From Flavobacterium yafengii (GTDB lineage: Bacteria; Bacteroidota; Bacteroidia; Flavobacteriales; Flavobacteriaceae), in assembly GCF_030010375.1 (NCBI RefSeq), contig NZ_JASCRY010000002.1, positions 372,001-436,000 on the forward strand: 64,000 nucleotides of DNA. The letters are read 5' to 3'. A program made the translations under genes and the position numbers. Below the pieces are notes generated by a model. It was not told the DNA's origin. It saw only the letters and a list, made by a program, of their open reading frames with translations, and ran no database searches. Shown here in pieces: positions 18,187-27,679 of the stretch. How positions within the stretch are numbered: the stretch's first letter is position 1; every line of letters starts with the position of its first letter.

Positions 18187-19221
18187 TTAGTCAATTGGCA
18201 CATGCTTTGAAATAAAAGTATCGCCTGTTACATTCCAAAAATTGATAGCATTGGCTCGCTCTGAATTGAACTTGTTATTGATAGCATTATAATTCCCTAC
18301 TTCCTTATTCAACTCGTTTACCAATTTATTGAAATTATCCACTTCCTCCTTTGATCTCGAAGCTGCTGATTTGTTATCCATTGTTTTTTTACTCTCTTGA
18401 AATTTTTGATTGAGCATCATAAAGGCAACTACTTTAGGACTAAATTCCAGTGCTTCTTTTTTACTGAATTCTAATACTTTTTTGGTGGCATTTACTAGTA
18501 TTAAATCATTATTGTAAGCTTTAAATGTTTTTAATTTATCTAAACCTTCGTTCGAATATTGCTCTAATGCATTACTGTTTTGTTGAATGGCATTCAAATT
18601 GTTTTGAGCAATGGCATTCATCAAAAGAGATTCTGTGAAATTTACTTTGAAAAATATCAAAAATAATTGGGTGTGATTTTCAAAAACTTCGTTGGATATT
18701 TTCATTTTTTTTCCCAATTCACTTTTGTCTTCTCCAATTTGGATACCATATTTATTAGCAAATATTTTTTGGTTAGCATTCAATTTATTCACTTCCTCAT
18801 TGATTTTAGTATTGACTAAATCTCTTGCCAAAATAAAAGCTTCCATAAAATCATACGATTGTTCAGCCACTTCCTGCATATTTATGATTTTTTCATATTC
18901 CTGATTGATTTGTTTTTCAGAAATTGATAAATAGGCTAGCAGTTGCTCTTTATATTCAACATCGCCTTTATATCCATCCTTTAAAGCTTCAATTTTTTTA
19001 GTGGCATTTTGAATGCTTTTTACCAATGTTTTACGAGTTACATCAATTCTTCGGGCATTTTTACTATGCGCAACTGCCGAAGTATATTTCCAAGTTGTTC
19101 GAGAAATAGCATCAGTTTCTTTACCAATGTAATTCAAATAGTCAACAGGAGTTTTGAATTCTTGAGCATTAGAAAAGGTAATCGTAATTAAAAATAGGAG
19201 CAAAGTAAAGGTTAATTTCAT
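18187..19221 (-). CDS. secreted helical protein, LIC11966-like surface protein (tentative)
   Basis: A 344-residue protein with a signal peptide (MKLTFTLLLFLITITFSNAQ) and then almost entirely alpha-helical, charged sequence with heptad-like stretches, for example around EKQINQEYEKIINMQEVAEQ. There is no enzyme motif. The general pattern resembles a family labelled LIC11966 surface protein, but I cannot verify that. It lies 13 bases after the S41 protease gene, so it is probably co-transcribed and could be a partner or substrate of the protease; that is inference. Confidence 0.5.
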   Translation of the reverse strand: MKLTFTLLLFLITITFSNAQEFKTPVDYLNYIGKETDAISRTTWKYTSAVAHSKNARRIDVTRKTLVKSIQNATKKIEALKDGYKGDVEYKEQLLAYLSISEKQINQEYEKIINMQEVAEQSYDFMEAFILARDLVNTKINEEVNKLNANQKIFANKYGIQIGEDKSELGKKMKISNEVFENHTQLFLIFFKVNFTESLLMNAIAQNNLNAIQQNSNALEQYSNEGLDKLKTFKAYNNDLILVNATKKVLEFSKKEALEFSPKVVAFMMLNQKFQESKKTMDNKSAASRSKEEVDNFNKLVNELNKEVGNYNAINNKFNSERANAINFWNVTGDTFISKHVPID

Positions 19222-19234
19222 TTTTTTTGGTTGG

Positions 19235-21277
19235 TTATTTATTCAAATTCTTATAATCGTTTATTATAGCAATTGCTTCTTCTAAATAAGGATTGTTTTT
19301 CACCTCTTTTATTTTAAAGCGATTAATATCTTGTTGAAAAACATCAAATTTCAATTTTTCCAAATCATAGGAATTATTCGAAATGGTATTTTTACTTTCG
19401 CTTTCCACAATTTTTTTGACTTTTTTCCAAAGTGAATCAATTTCATGAATATCGTTGAATACATCTTTAAAAATCAAACGTGTTGGTTTTTTTGGATTGT
19501 TGTAAAGTGCATTTATCTGTTCGTTAGCCAAACTGATTTCATTGAAATGAGCGGCATTTTTTACTCTTGAATTACTTAATTCGATTATTTTGGGAAAATA
19601 AGTTTTTGAAAACGGATTAAATCTTGCTTTTGTAGCAATCACATCATATTTCAAAGCTGTTTTAAAACTGATTTCGCGCTGAGTTATGCTGTCAAATAAA
19701 ACTGGTAACGCAATATCTGGAACAATTCCTTTTATTTGATGACTGTCACCAGTAATTCTGTAGAATTTTTCAATGGTTAGTTTTACAAAATCCTGTTGAT
19801 TGTTTTCGTCCAATGGTAAAATAGTTTGCATAGAAGCTTTGCCCAATGATTTACTTCCAATAATGATTGCCCTGTTGTAATCCTGCATTGAAGCTGCAAA
19901 AAATTCACTTGCGGATGCTGAATTTCCGTTGATTAACAGCACGATTGGTCCATTGTAAACACTGCCACGATTGCCGTCTTTTAAAATGGTTTGCTTGTTT
20001 TTATTATTAACCAAAACGGATACTGGGCCAATATCTAAAAACATTCCGGCTAATTTAATAGCTTCTTCCATAGATCCGCCACCATTGTTTTGAAGATCGA
20101 TTACTAAGCCTTCAACATTGTCTTGTTGAAGTTTCACAATTTCTTTGGCAACATCATCGGCACAGCCTTGAATAGAATATCCATTGAAATTAGAATAAAA
20201 ACTTGGAATATTGATGTACCCAATTTTTGTTTCCGCTTCGGCAATATAACTGAAAACAGCATTCTCAGTGGTTTTCATTACTTGTTTTCTGAGTAGTACA
20301 GATTGTATTGTTCCATTTTTTTTCTGAATGGTCAATTCTATTTCTACATTCGAATCAGAAAAAATCAATTCTCCAATTTTTTCTATTGAAGCACAGGAAA
20401 CAGAATATTCATCTCCTTTGGTATTAGATACTTTTAGAATTACATCGTCTTTGTCAAACTTATCCGTTTTGGCGGCGGGACCACCCGGGACAATTTCTTC
20501 GATGATAATTTCCTCTTTTTCATTAAATCCAATATTTAATCCTAACGAAAGATTACTCATTGATAAACCCGACATAAAACTGGATTTGGCATCCATTGAA
20601 AAATAATTGGAATGAGGATCAAAATAAGTGCAAAAAATATTCAAGAAATTATTTTGAAGGTCATTTTCCAATCTGTTATTGCCTTCAAGGATACTGTTTA
20701 CTTTGCACAAGTTGGTGTCAAATATTTTTACTTTTGCAGTTTTCTCCAGCTTTGGAAAATTCTGTGTGAGTGAATCTAAATTAGAACTTAATTTCGAAAT
20801 ATCTTCCAGAATATCATATTTGATTCTCTTTCTCCAAACTCTTTCGATATCGGTTGAAACCAAATCAAAAGGGAAGTTTTTCTTCGAAAATTTTACCGAG
20901 TCATTCGTGGTATAATCAAAATTTTCTTTTTGTATTTTCTCTAAAACTTTCTTTTTTCTGGTCAGAGCCAATTTATAAACAGCAACAAAATCATTCATAA
21001 AGGAACAATTGTTCTGTAAAATATAATTGTCCAGCTGAAGCCTATGTTCACGTAGTTTTTGATATTCAATCTTTGTGAATAAGTTTCGGTTAGCATCCAA
21101 AACATCCAAAAAGCTATCAAAAACAAAAACCGATAAACTGTCGTTTACCGGTTTTGGATGGTAATGATCACGTTGAATTAACGCATTTATTTTAGAAAGT
21201 GTTTCACAAGTTTTTACCTCATTTTGACCTAAAAGTGAAAATGTTGTCAGCAATAATACAAGTGAAAGTTTCTTCAT
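19235..21277 (-). CDS. carboxy-terminal processing protease (S41)
   Basis: A 680-residue periplasmic protease with a signal peptide (MKKLSLVLLLTTFSLLGQ). An N-terminal Prc-like domain is followed by a PDZ domain (about residues 235-320, ending in VLRKQVM) and the S41 core, with the catalytic serine in LINGNSASASEFFAA and the lysine in GSKSLGKASMQT. A C-terminal extension of about 150 residues fits tail-specific proteases (Prc/Tsp). It degrades or trims proteins from the C-terminus. It starts 6 bases after the gcvT stop, an operon spacing that seems to reflect transcription rather than shared function. Confidence 0.88.
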   Translation of the reverse strand: MKKLSLVLLLTTFSLLGQNEVKTCETLSKINALIQRDHYHPKPVNDSLSVFVFDSFLDVLDANRNLFTKIEYQKLREHRLQLDNYILQNNCSFMNDFVAVYKLALTRKKKVLEKIQKENFDYTTNDSVKFSKKNFPFDLVSTDIERVWRKRIKYDILEDISKLSSNLDSLTQNFPKLEKTAKVKIFDTNLCKVNSILEGNNRLENDLQNNFLNIFCTYFDPHSNYFSMDAKSSFMSGLSMSNLSLGLNIGFNEKEEIIIEEIVPGGPAAKTDKFDKDDVILKVSNTKGDEYSVSCASIEKIGELIFSDSNVEIELTIQKKNGTIQSVLLRKQVMKTTENAVFSYIAEAETKIGYINIPSFYSNFNGYSIQGCADDVAKEIVKLQQDNVEGLVIDLQNNGGGSMEEAIKLAGMFLDIGPVSVLVNNKNKQTILKDGNRGSVYNGPIVLLINGNSASASEFFAASMQDYNRAIIIGSKSLGKASMQTILPLDENNQQDFVKLTIEKFYRITGDSHQIKGIVPDIALPVLFDSITQREISFKTALKYDVIATKARFNPFSKTYFPKIIELSNSRVKNAAHFNEISLANEQINALYNNPKKPTRLIFKDVFNDIHEIDSLWKKVKKIVESESKNTISNNSYDLEKLKFDVFQQDINRFKIKEVKNNPYLEEAIAIINDYKNLNK

Positions 21278-21283
21278 TTATTT

Positions 21284-22366
21284 TTATTTCTTGTAAAAAG
21301 GTAATTTTATCACTTTGGCAGGAACGTCATTTTTACGAATTCGGATAAAAATGTCACTTTCCAAAGCACTGTTTTCAACAGTTACGTAACCTAAACCAAT
21401 TCCTTTATTCATGGATGGTGACATCGTTCCCGAAGTTACAATTCCAATAACATCTCCAGCTGCATTCACAATTTCGTAATCGTGTCTTGGCACAGCACGT
21501 TCCAGCATTTCAAAAGCGACTAATTTTTTAGTAACTCCTGCTTCTTTTTGTTTTTTTAAGTTTTCTGAATTGGTGAATTCTTTAGTGAACTTTGTAATCC
21601 ATCCCAAACCAGCTTCTAGTGGAGAAGTCGTGTCGTTGATATCATTTCCGTACAAACAGAAACCCATTTCCAATCGCAATGTATCACGAGCTGCAAGTCC
21701 AATTGGTTTGATACCAAAAGCTGCACCCGCTTCAAAAACTTTATTCCAAATTTGTTCTACTTCTGAGTTTTTGCAATAAATCTCAAAACCTCCGGAACCC
21801 GTATATCCAGTAGCCGAAATAATCACGTTTTCGATACCGGCAAAATCACCCACTTCAAAATGGTAATATGGAATCGCAGATAAATCTTTTGAAGTTAAAG
21901 ATTGCATCGCTTCAACCGCTTTCGGTCCTTGAATAGCCAATAATGAATAATCATCTGAAAGGTTTTTCATATCCACACCCAAATCATTATGAGCCGAAAT
22001 CCAATCCCAATCCTTATCAATATTCGAAGCATTTACCACTAATAAATATTGCTCGTCCTTCATTTTATAAACAATCAAATCGTCTACAATTCCACCGTCA
22101 TTGTTTGGCAAACAAGAATATTGTGCTCTTCCAATAGTCAAAGTCGAAGCATCATTCGAAGTCACTTTCTGAATCAAAGCCAATGCATTTGGCCCCGTAA
22201 GCAAGAATTCACCCATGTGAGAAACGTCAAAAACACCCACGGCATTGCGCACCGTTTCATGTTCCGCATTCACTCCTTCATATAAAATTGGCATATTGTA
22301 TCCGGCAAACGGAAGCATTTTTGCTCCCAAACTCTCGTGTATGTGCGTAAGCGCAGTATTTTTCAT
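21284..22366 (-). CDS. gcvT: glycine cleavage system T protein (aminomethyltransferase)
   Basis: A 360-residue folate-dependent enzyme that passes the aminomethyl group from the H protein to tetrahydrofolate. Motifs: [45 protein letters not shown] and the [20 protein letters not shown]-terminal barrel. The length matches GcvT. gcvH and gcvP are not in the window. It heads the operon with the S41 protease; no glycine riboswitch is seen upstream, where only the palindromic repeat lies. Confidence 0.92.
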   Translation of the reverse strand: MKNTALTHIHESLGAKMLPFAGYNMPILYEGVNAEHETVRNAVGVFDVSHMGEFLLTGPNALALIQKVTSNDASTLTIGRAQYSCLPNNDGGIVDDLIVYKMKDEQYLLVVNASNIDKDWDWISAHNDLGVDMKNLSDDYSLLAIQGPKAVEAMQSLTSKDLSAIPYYHFEVGDFAGIENVIISATGYTGSGGFEIYCKNSEVEQIWNKVFEAGAAFGIKPIGLAARDTLRLEMGFCLYGNDINDTTSPLEAGLGWITKFTKEFTNSENLKKQKEAGVTKKLVAFEMLERAVPRHDYEIVNAAGDVIGIVTSGTMSPSMNKGIGLGYVTVENSALESDIFIRIRKNDVPAKVIKLPFYKK

Positions 22367-22499
22367 TGTGTTTTTATATAAAATTTGAAGTCGCTAATTT
22401 ATTGATTTTATTTCGGGTGACAAAGGCAGAGCGAAGCAAAGTTTAAAGTTTCAAACGTTTTCGGAATAATTCGTGCTGTAGGATTTATAGCCATTTTTT

Positions 22500-22605
22500 A
22501 GGAGCTATTTCCTGCTATTCGCTCTATCTTTATTTAAAGCTTCCAGCCTTCAAAAGGCTGGAAGCTTTAAATAAAGGATGTCGCTTCTATCAGGGCTAGG
22601 GAATT
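22500..22605. repeat. palindromic intergenic repeat, copy 1
   Basis: Centre is a perfect 23-bp inverted repeat (22528-22550 with 22554-22576, 3-base loop). It is flanked by GGAGCTATTT...GCTCTATCTTTATTT on one side and AAATAAAGGATGTCGC on the other. The GCTCTATCTTTATTT and AAATAAAGGAT arms recur at 29410-29447. I know this sequence type as a widespread flavobacterial intergenic element. Confidence 0.6.
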
Positions 22606-22665
22606 TCGGTTCAATTAACGAATTTGTTTCCTATTAAATTCGTAATTTTAAACAAACAAATTTCC

Positions 22666-23514
22666 ATGACGAATTCCATTTACATCGACCAAAAAGAAAT
22701 CCTGAAACGCTACAAACAACCGGATAAACACACTCACAAGGGAATTCAGGGACACGCTTTAATCATTGGCGGAAGTTATGGAAAAATAGGAGCAGTGAGT
22801 TTGTCTGCCAAAGCGTGCTTGAAAACCGGTTGCGGATTAGTCACCGTTTTTATTCCAAAATGTGGGTACACTATTCTTCAAACTGCCATTCCCGAAGTTA
22901 TGGTTCTTACGGACAATCAGGAAAAATTAATCTCTAATATCACTTTCGATATAACGCCGCAAGCCATCGGAATTGGTCCAGGTTTAGGTCAGGAAATAGA
23001 AACTCAAAAGGCATTGCATCAGTTTTTAAAAACGAATAAAACGCCTTTAGTAATCGATGCCGATGCGTTGAATATTTTATCCAAAAATAAAGAATGGGTT
23101 TCTTTGGTACCGCCTAAAACAATCCTAACGCCGCATCCCAAAGAACTGGAGCGATTAATAGGAAAATGGCATTCCGAAGAAGAAAAAATCAATAACACAA
23201 TCTCTTTTTCAAAACAACACCAAGTAATAATCGTAATGAAAGGCGCACCAACCCAAATCATAGATGGAGAAACTGTTTATGAAAATACTACTGGAAATGC
23301 CGCTCTCGCAACTGCGGGAAGTGGCGATGTTTTGACGGGAATGATTACCAGTTTAGTTGCACAATCCTATGAACCAATTAACGCAGCAATTCTTGGCGTT
23401 TACCTCCATGGACTAACCGCAGATATTGCATTCCCCGAAATGGGTTATCAATCCTTTATCGCTTCAGATGTGATTGCTACTATTGGGAAAGCTTTTTTGA
23501 GTATTACAGAATAA
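22666..23514 (+). CDS. nnrD: ADP-dependent NAD(P)H-hydrate dehydratase
   Basis: A 282-residue ribokinase-like enzyme that repairs hydrated NAD(P)H. The start at 22666 ([16 protein letters not shown]) is chosen over 22624, which adds an unlikely hydrophobic lead. Motifs: [49 protein letters not shown] and [12 protein letters not shown], the catalytic site of the CARKD family. It lacks the N-terminal NnrE epimerase half found in fused forms. A scrap of a second copy of its 3' end lies 1.5 kb downstream. Confidence 0.9.
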   Translation: MTNSIYIDQKEILKRYKQPDKHTHKGIQGHALIIGGSYGKIGAVSLSAKACLKTGCGLVTVFIPKCGYTILQTAIPEVMVLTDNQEKLISNITFDITPQAIGIGPGLGQEIETQKALHQFLKTNKTPLVIDADALNILSKNKEWVSLVPPKTILTPHPKELERLIGKWHSEEEKINNTISFSKQHQVIIVMKGAPTQIIDGETVYENTTGNAALATAGSGDVLTGMITSLVAQSYEPINAAILGVYLHGLTADIAFPEMGYQSFIASDVIATIGKAFLSITE

Positions 23515-23541
23515 AATTTCTTAAAAAGCTTTCAAAAAAAA

Positions 23542-24891
23542 TTATATTTTCAATTCGTTAAACAAATCAATCAGTTTGGTTTCAGATGGTTTTGGAGCAT
23601 TTGAATTTACAATGTTGCCATCTGGATCAATAAGAATGAATCTGGGAATTTCCTTTATTTCATAAGCTTTAATAAATTCGGAATTAATGTCCATATCTGC
23701 TAATAATTGAATTCCTCCCAATTGTTTTGTGTTTACAATATTGCTCCATTTTTGTCGGTCTTTAATATTGTCAACAGAAATGCTAACAAACTGAATATTT
23801 TTACCTTGGTATTGTTCTTCCACTTTTTTCAAGGATGGTACTTCCTTAAGACAAGGCCCACACCAAGTTGCCCAAACATCAATGTAAACATATTTTCCTT
23901 TTAGACTCTCTAAAGAAGTTTTTCCGCCTTTTTGGTTTTCGTAATCAAATTGTGGAGATGCTTTATGCGATTGTGTCGCTATTATATTATTATAAATTGA
24001 AGTAAGACTTTCTTTTAATTTTTGATTATTTGTGTTTGAAAGATATTCTTGGTATATTTTTTCATAATTGGCATAATCAACATTTACGTCATAAATGGAA
24101 TTCTGAATTATTAAATTTTTAAGGTTTTGACTTTTAATAGCTTTAATACCAGTGATTTTAGCAATAATAAAATCAATGTCAGTTCCGTCAAATTTTATAT
24201 TATTAAAGAATTTCAACACAGCTAATTTTTGATACTCACGGGAAAATAAAAAATCAGCATCATTATCTAAATCTATTTTTTTATCAAATTTTGGAAATTT
24301 ATCTGAAACTTTAAACCCTTTTAAATGGGCATAAAGATTATGATAATTTTTATAAAACAAGACGTGTTTTTGTTCAAAATAATAGATGTTAGCAACCTCT
24401 TTTTCTTTGAAATAGTCATTAGTAAATTTAGTTTTATTGTACAAGGCTGAAATAGAAGTTTTAATTTCATTTACTTTATTCAGGAACTCCATTTCATCTA
24501 ATTTATACAATTCTTCATCTGAAATTTGAGAGATTATATTTGATTTTTTAGCTATATATTGATTCTCAACACTTCCTATGCCTTTATATTTTATACTTGC
24601 ATTAAAGACTTTATCATCAGCTATCAGCATTAGTTTAGTCTCTTTTGACAAATAGATTGGCAGGCTGTTTTTGCTAGTTTCAAGTGTATAAATTCCATCA
24701 TAAGCTATGCTTATGTTTTCCAAAAAACTACCATCAGCATTTAATTTGATTTCTTTCTCAAATGATTCTCCTTTAATACTGATTGTCCCATTCTCGGTAT
24801 TTGTAATTTTCCCCGAAATTGTTATTAGCTCTTTTGAAGTTGTGAATGAGGCTAAAACTATAATTAGCAATAGATAAATAGTTTTTTTCAT
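23542..24891 (-). CDS. TlpA-like thiol-disulfide oxidoreductase with DUF4369-like N-terminus
   Basis: A 449-residue periplasmic protein with a signal peptide (MKKTIYLLLIIVLASFTT). The N-terminal beta domain (about residues 20-115) resembles DUF4369, a helical middle follows, and the C-terminus is a thioredoxin domain with WATWCGPCLKEVP (Cys344 and Cys347). It should reduce disulfides in exported proteins, such as in cytochrome maturation, but the partner is unknown. It is convergent with nnrD, 28 bases apart, and sits between nnrD and a duplicated nnrD 3' scrap, so it may have entered by a local duplication or insertion. Confidence 0.82.
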   Translation of the reverse strand: MKKTIYLLLIIVLASFTTSKELITISGKITNTENGTISIKGESFEKEIKLNADGSFLENISIAYDGIYTLETSKNSLPIYLSKETKLMLIADDKVFNASIKYKGIGSVENQYIAKKSNIISQISDEELYKLDEMEFLNKVNEIKTSISALYNKTKFTNDYFKEKEVANIYYFEQKHVLFYKNYHNLYAHLKGFKVSDKFPKFDKKIDLDNDADFLFSREYQKLAVLKFFNNIKFDGTDIDFIIAKITGIKAIKSQNLKNLIIQNSIYDVNVDYANYEKIYQEYLSNTNNQKLKESLTSIYNNIIATQSHKASPQFDYENQKGGKTSLESLKGKYVYIDVWATWCGPCLKEVPSLKKVEEQYQGKNIQFVSISVDNIKDRQKWSNIVNTKQLGGIQLLADMDINSEFIKAYEIKEIPRFILIDPDGNIVNSNAPKPSETKLIDLFNELKI

Positions 24892-24997
24892 ATTTGGTTA
24901 TTTATAAAGTAATTCAAATATAAACTATTTCTTATAAAAATTATTGCTTAATTTTCAGGTTATAAAATAAAAGATATTGTTTGCTATTATAAATTTT

Positions 24998-25045
24998 GAC
25001 GCAAATATTGGGAAAGCCTTTTTGAGTTTAGAAAAATTGGAGTAA
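24998..25045 (+). pseudogene. duplicated 3' end of nnrD (remnant)
   Basis: An open stretch reading DANIGKAFLSLEKLE then TAA. The end of nnrD reads [12 protein letters not shown] then TAA, and the DNA shares ATTGGGAAAGC and TTTTTGAGT at 23482-23502 and 25007-25025. The same frame and a nearby stop suggest a scar of an nnrD duplicate flanking the TlpA-like gene. Confidence 0.5.
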
Positions 25046-25081
25046 ATAGTACTCATAAATGAATTTTATCCTACTTATTTG

Positions 25082-25089
25082 TAAGTTTG
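25082..25089 (+). promoter_or_regulatory. -7 promoter element of the HipA-like/DUF3037 operon
   Basis: TAAGTTTG, 33 bases before the ATG at 25123; it overlaps the upstream ATG at 25087, favouring the later start. Confidence 0.45.
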
Positions 25090-25122
25090 TATTCAAGCAA
25101 AATTGCTTTATCCAATTCGATT

Positions 25123-25917
25123 ATGGAAAAAACACCCCATCTTAGAACCGTAAATGTTACGCGATACATCACTCCGTTGCGGGAAGGCGGTTCTTTGCCT
25201 GCGCTCGCTGAAGCCGATGATGATTTTAAATACGTATTGAAATTCAAAGGTGCCGGACATGGCGTGAAAGCCTTGATTGCCGAATTAATTGGCGGAGAAA
25301 TTGCTCGTGTTTTAAACCTAAAAATGCCGGAACTCGTTTTTGCAAATCTCGATGAAGCTTTTGGCCGTTCAGAAGGCGATGAAGAAATTCAGGACTTGCT
25401 TCAAGGCAGTCAAGGACTTAATTTGGCATTGCATTATTTATCGGGAGCCATAAATTTTGATCCTGTTGTCACTTTGGTTGACCCAAAATTAGCGTCCCAA
25501 ATTGTTTGGTTAGATGCTTTTATTACAAATGTCGACAGAACGTTTAGAAATACCAATATGTTGATTTGGCATAAAGAATTATGGCTGATCGATCATGGTG
25601 CAAGTCTTTATTTTCATCATTCGTGGACTAATTGGGAAAAGCATGCGCAAAGTCCTTTTGCACTGATAAAAGACCATGTATTATTGCCTCAGGCTTCCAT
25701 GTTGACAGAAACGGATGCTATATTCAAAAAAATATTGACAGATGATGTATTACAGAATATCGTAAATCTGATTCCAGAAGTATGGCTCAATTGGGAAGAG
25801 ACCGATGAAACTCCCGAAGCCATTCGAAATGTCTATTTCCAGTTTTTATCCATACGTTTAAACCATTCCGAAATTTTTATAAACGAAGCACAAAATGCAA
25901 GAGAAGCACTTATATGA
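25123..25917 (+). CDS. HipA-like kinase-fold protein
   Basis: A 264-residue protein resembling the stand-alone HipA-like kinase group (HipA_2 type). The start at 25123 (MEKTPHLRTVNVTRYI) lies after the promoter. Evidence: FKYVLKFKGAGHGVKALIAE with a likely ATP-contact lysine, then VWLDAFITNVDRTFRNTNML and LWLIDHGASLYFHH, which look like the catalytic D..R..N loop and the metal-binding D of HipA kinases. It has no HipB antitoxin next to it and lacks the N-terminal HipA domain. Its 3' end overlaps the DUF3037 gene by 23 bases, so the two are translationally coupled. A role in phosphorylating a protein is inferred, not shown. Confidence 0.65.
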   Translation: MEKTPHLRTVNVTRYITPLREGGSLPALAEADDDFKYVLKFKGAGHGVKALIAELIGGEIARVLNLKMPELVFANLDEAFGRSEGDEEIQDLLQGSQGLNLALHYLSGAINFDPVVTLVDPKLASQIVWLDAFITNVDRTFRNTNMLIWHKELWLIDHGASLYFHHSWTNWEKHAQSPFALIKDHVLLPQASMLTETDAIFKKILTDDVLQNIVNLIPEVWLNWEETDETPEAIRNVYFQFLSIRLNHSEIFINEAQNAREALI

Positions 25918-26278
25918 GTATGCCGTAATCCGGGTTGTGCCAAGGGTAGAACGCGAAGAATTCCTCAATGTGGGTATTATTCTCTTTTGTAAAAAAGCGA
26001 AGTTTATAAAAGTACTTTGCTCGATGAATGAAGCTAAATTGCAACTATTCTCAGCCGATTTAGATTTGGAACAATTGCATTTAAACTTACAGGCATTTGA
26101 GAAAGTGGCGCATGGCGAAAAATCAGGTGGACCAATAGGACAATTTGATATTCCATCGCGTTTCCGTTGGTTGACAGCGCTTCGCAGCTCTGCCATTCAA
26201 ACCTCAAGACCACATTCTGGACTGAGTGATGATTTGGAACAAACAACCCAACGTTTATTTGAGGAAATGGTACTGTAA
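25895..26278 (+). CDS. DUF3037-family protein
   Basis: A 127-residue protein beginning MQEKHLYEYAVIRVVPRVER with the NVGIILFC segment characteristic of DUF3037. The function of the family is not known to me. It overlaps the HipA-like gene by 23 bases and is the only partner in the operon, which makes it a candidate substrate or regulator of that kinase-fold protein. It lacks a DNA-binding motif, so it does not look like a HipB antitoxin. Confidence 0.65.
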   Translation: MQEKHLYEYAVIRVVPRVEREEFLNVGIILFCKKAKFIKVLCSMNEAKLQLFSADLDLEQLHLNLQAFEKVAHGEKSGGPIGQFDIPSRFRWLTALRSSAIQTSRPHSGLSDDLEQTTQRLFEEMVL

Positions 26279-26354
26279 ATAAAATTTAAAACTGTTTTGA
26301 AGTCATTTCTCACAAATACAATACTTTTTGCAGTCAACATTAGAATATTAAGAA

Positions 26355-27545
26355 TTAAGAAATGCTATTCAGGTGACGTGCAAGATGCATGCCCATACTA
26401 GAGCAAGCCTGAAGAAGATAGCCGCCGGTGGGTGCGTCCCAGTCCAGCATTTCACCGATACAATAGTGATGTTTCTTATTTTTCAATTGGAAATTTTCAT
26501 CCACAGCATGCAATTGAACACCGCCTGTTGTAGATATTGCATCGTTCAATAGGGCAGAACCGGTGATTTCGATGCTCAATTTTTTAATATTTTGTGCCAA
26601 TAAGTCCGGATTCAGGTAGGTTTCTTTTGAAAGGTATTTTTTCAAAAGTCCAACCTGTGCGGAACTCAATTTAACTTCTTTTTGTAGTGTTTCGCTCGTC
26701 TTTTTAAAGGTTGATTTTCTAATCTTTTCAAGCAAATCGTCATAACGCAATGTTGGTTTCATATCCAGAAAAATAGTTGCCTTTTGTTGGCTCTCCAATT
26801 CCTCCCTGATTTGTGGACTAAGGGCATAAATCGCATTTCCTTCTAAACCGAAACGTGTGATAACTGCTTCGCCTTTTTGTCTTTTATTCATACAGCTAAT
26901 CGCTATGTTTTTAAGCGGACTGCCTTCATGTTCCAAAATAAAATCTTCCGGCCAGTTGACTTGGTAAGCACAATTAGAAGATTGAAAAGGAATGATACCG
27001 ATATCTTGCTTTTCGAATAAATCAAGCCAGATGCCATCAGAACCGGTTACCTTCCAGCTGCCACCGCCCAAGGCAAAAATGGTATAGTCTGATTTTATTT
27101 CTGTATCAGCATTGAAAACGATATCATCATTGCTCGTCCAACCCGTCCAAGTATGTTGGTATTGAATATCGACACCTTGTTTAGCCAAAACATTGAGAAT
27201 AGCGTTGAGTACCGTTATGGGTTTAATACCGCTTTCAGGATACACGCGTTTACTACTGCCGATAAAGGTTGGAATACCAATGGAATCAATCCAATTCCGA
27301 AAATCGTCGTTGTCAAAATCAAGTAGTGCTTTTTCCAGAAAATGCGGTGGTGTATACCGTGCTATAAGTTCAGCAATAGGTTCCGAATGGGTAAGGTTAA
27401 ATCCTCCTTTTCCGGCCACCAGAAATTTTCTTCCCAGTGTTTTGTTTTTTTCGTAGATGGTAACCTTAAATTTCTTGCAATCCAGTAACGCAGCGAGTAT
27501 AAGTGCTGCGGGTCCTCCTCCAATAATTGAAACTGATTTCTTCAC
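26355..27545 (-). CDS. HI0933/BaiN-like NAD(P)/FAD-dependent oxidoreductase
   Basis: A 396-residue flavoprotein. The Rossmann motif SIIGGGPAALILAALL with a following acidic end binds FAD, and LGRKFLVAGKGGFNLTHSE is the family signature. The C-terminal GEMLDWDAPTGGYLLQACSSMG closes the FAD site. It resembles the TIGR03862-type branch of the HI0933 family. The substrate is unknown. Convergent with nothing; transcribed alone on the minus strand, 135 bases beyond the S10 peptidase gene and its terminator. Confidence 0.8.
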   Translation of the reverse strand: MKKSVSIIGGGPAALILAALLDCKKFKVTIYEKNKTLGRKFLVAGKGGFNLTHSEPIAELIARYTPPHFLEKALLDFDNDDFRNWIDSIGIPTFIGSSKRVYPESGIKPITVLNAILNVLAKQGVDIQYQHTWTGWTSNDDIVFNADTEIKSDYTIFALGGGSWKVTGSDGIWLDLFEKQDIGIIPFQSSNCAYQVNWPEDFILEHEGSPLKNIAISCMNKRQKGEAVITRFGLEGNAIYALSPQIREELESQQKATIFLDMKPTLRYDDLLEKIRKSTFKKTSETLQKEVKLSSAQVGLLKKYLSKETYLNPDLLAQNIKKLSIEITGSALLNDAISTTGGVQLHAVDENFQLKNKKHHYCIGEMLDWDAPTGGYLLQACSSMGMHLARHLNSIS

Positions 27546-27625
27546 GCTGCAAAAATACGGTTTGTTTTACCCATTAAGGCTGATATGGATTTTTATATTA
27601 GTTATTGTATTTGTAAAGCACAAAA

Positions 27626-27660
27626 AAAAGGCTGTTCAAAATCATTTTGAACAGCCTTTT
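27626..27660 (-). terminator. intrinsic terminator after the S10 peptidase gene
   Basis: 15-bp stem AAAAGGCTGTTCAAA / TTTGAACAGCCTTTT with a 5-base loop, then a T-run on the minus strand. Confidence 0.85.
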
Positions 27661-27679
27661 TATAAAAATAATACCAAAC

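Noticed and set aside
22367..22499. Glycine riboswitch upstream of gcvT
   Set aside because: No tandem aptamer-like conserved core is visible; only the palindromic repeat lies farther upstream.
25123..25917. Classical HipBA toxin-antitoxin
   Set aside because: No HTH-type HipB gene adjacent and the HipA-like protein lacks the usual N-terminal domain; only a kinase-fold similarity is claimed.
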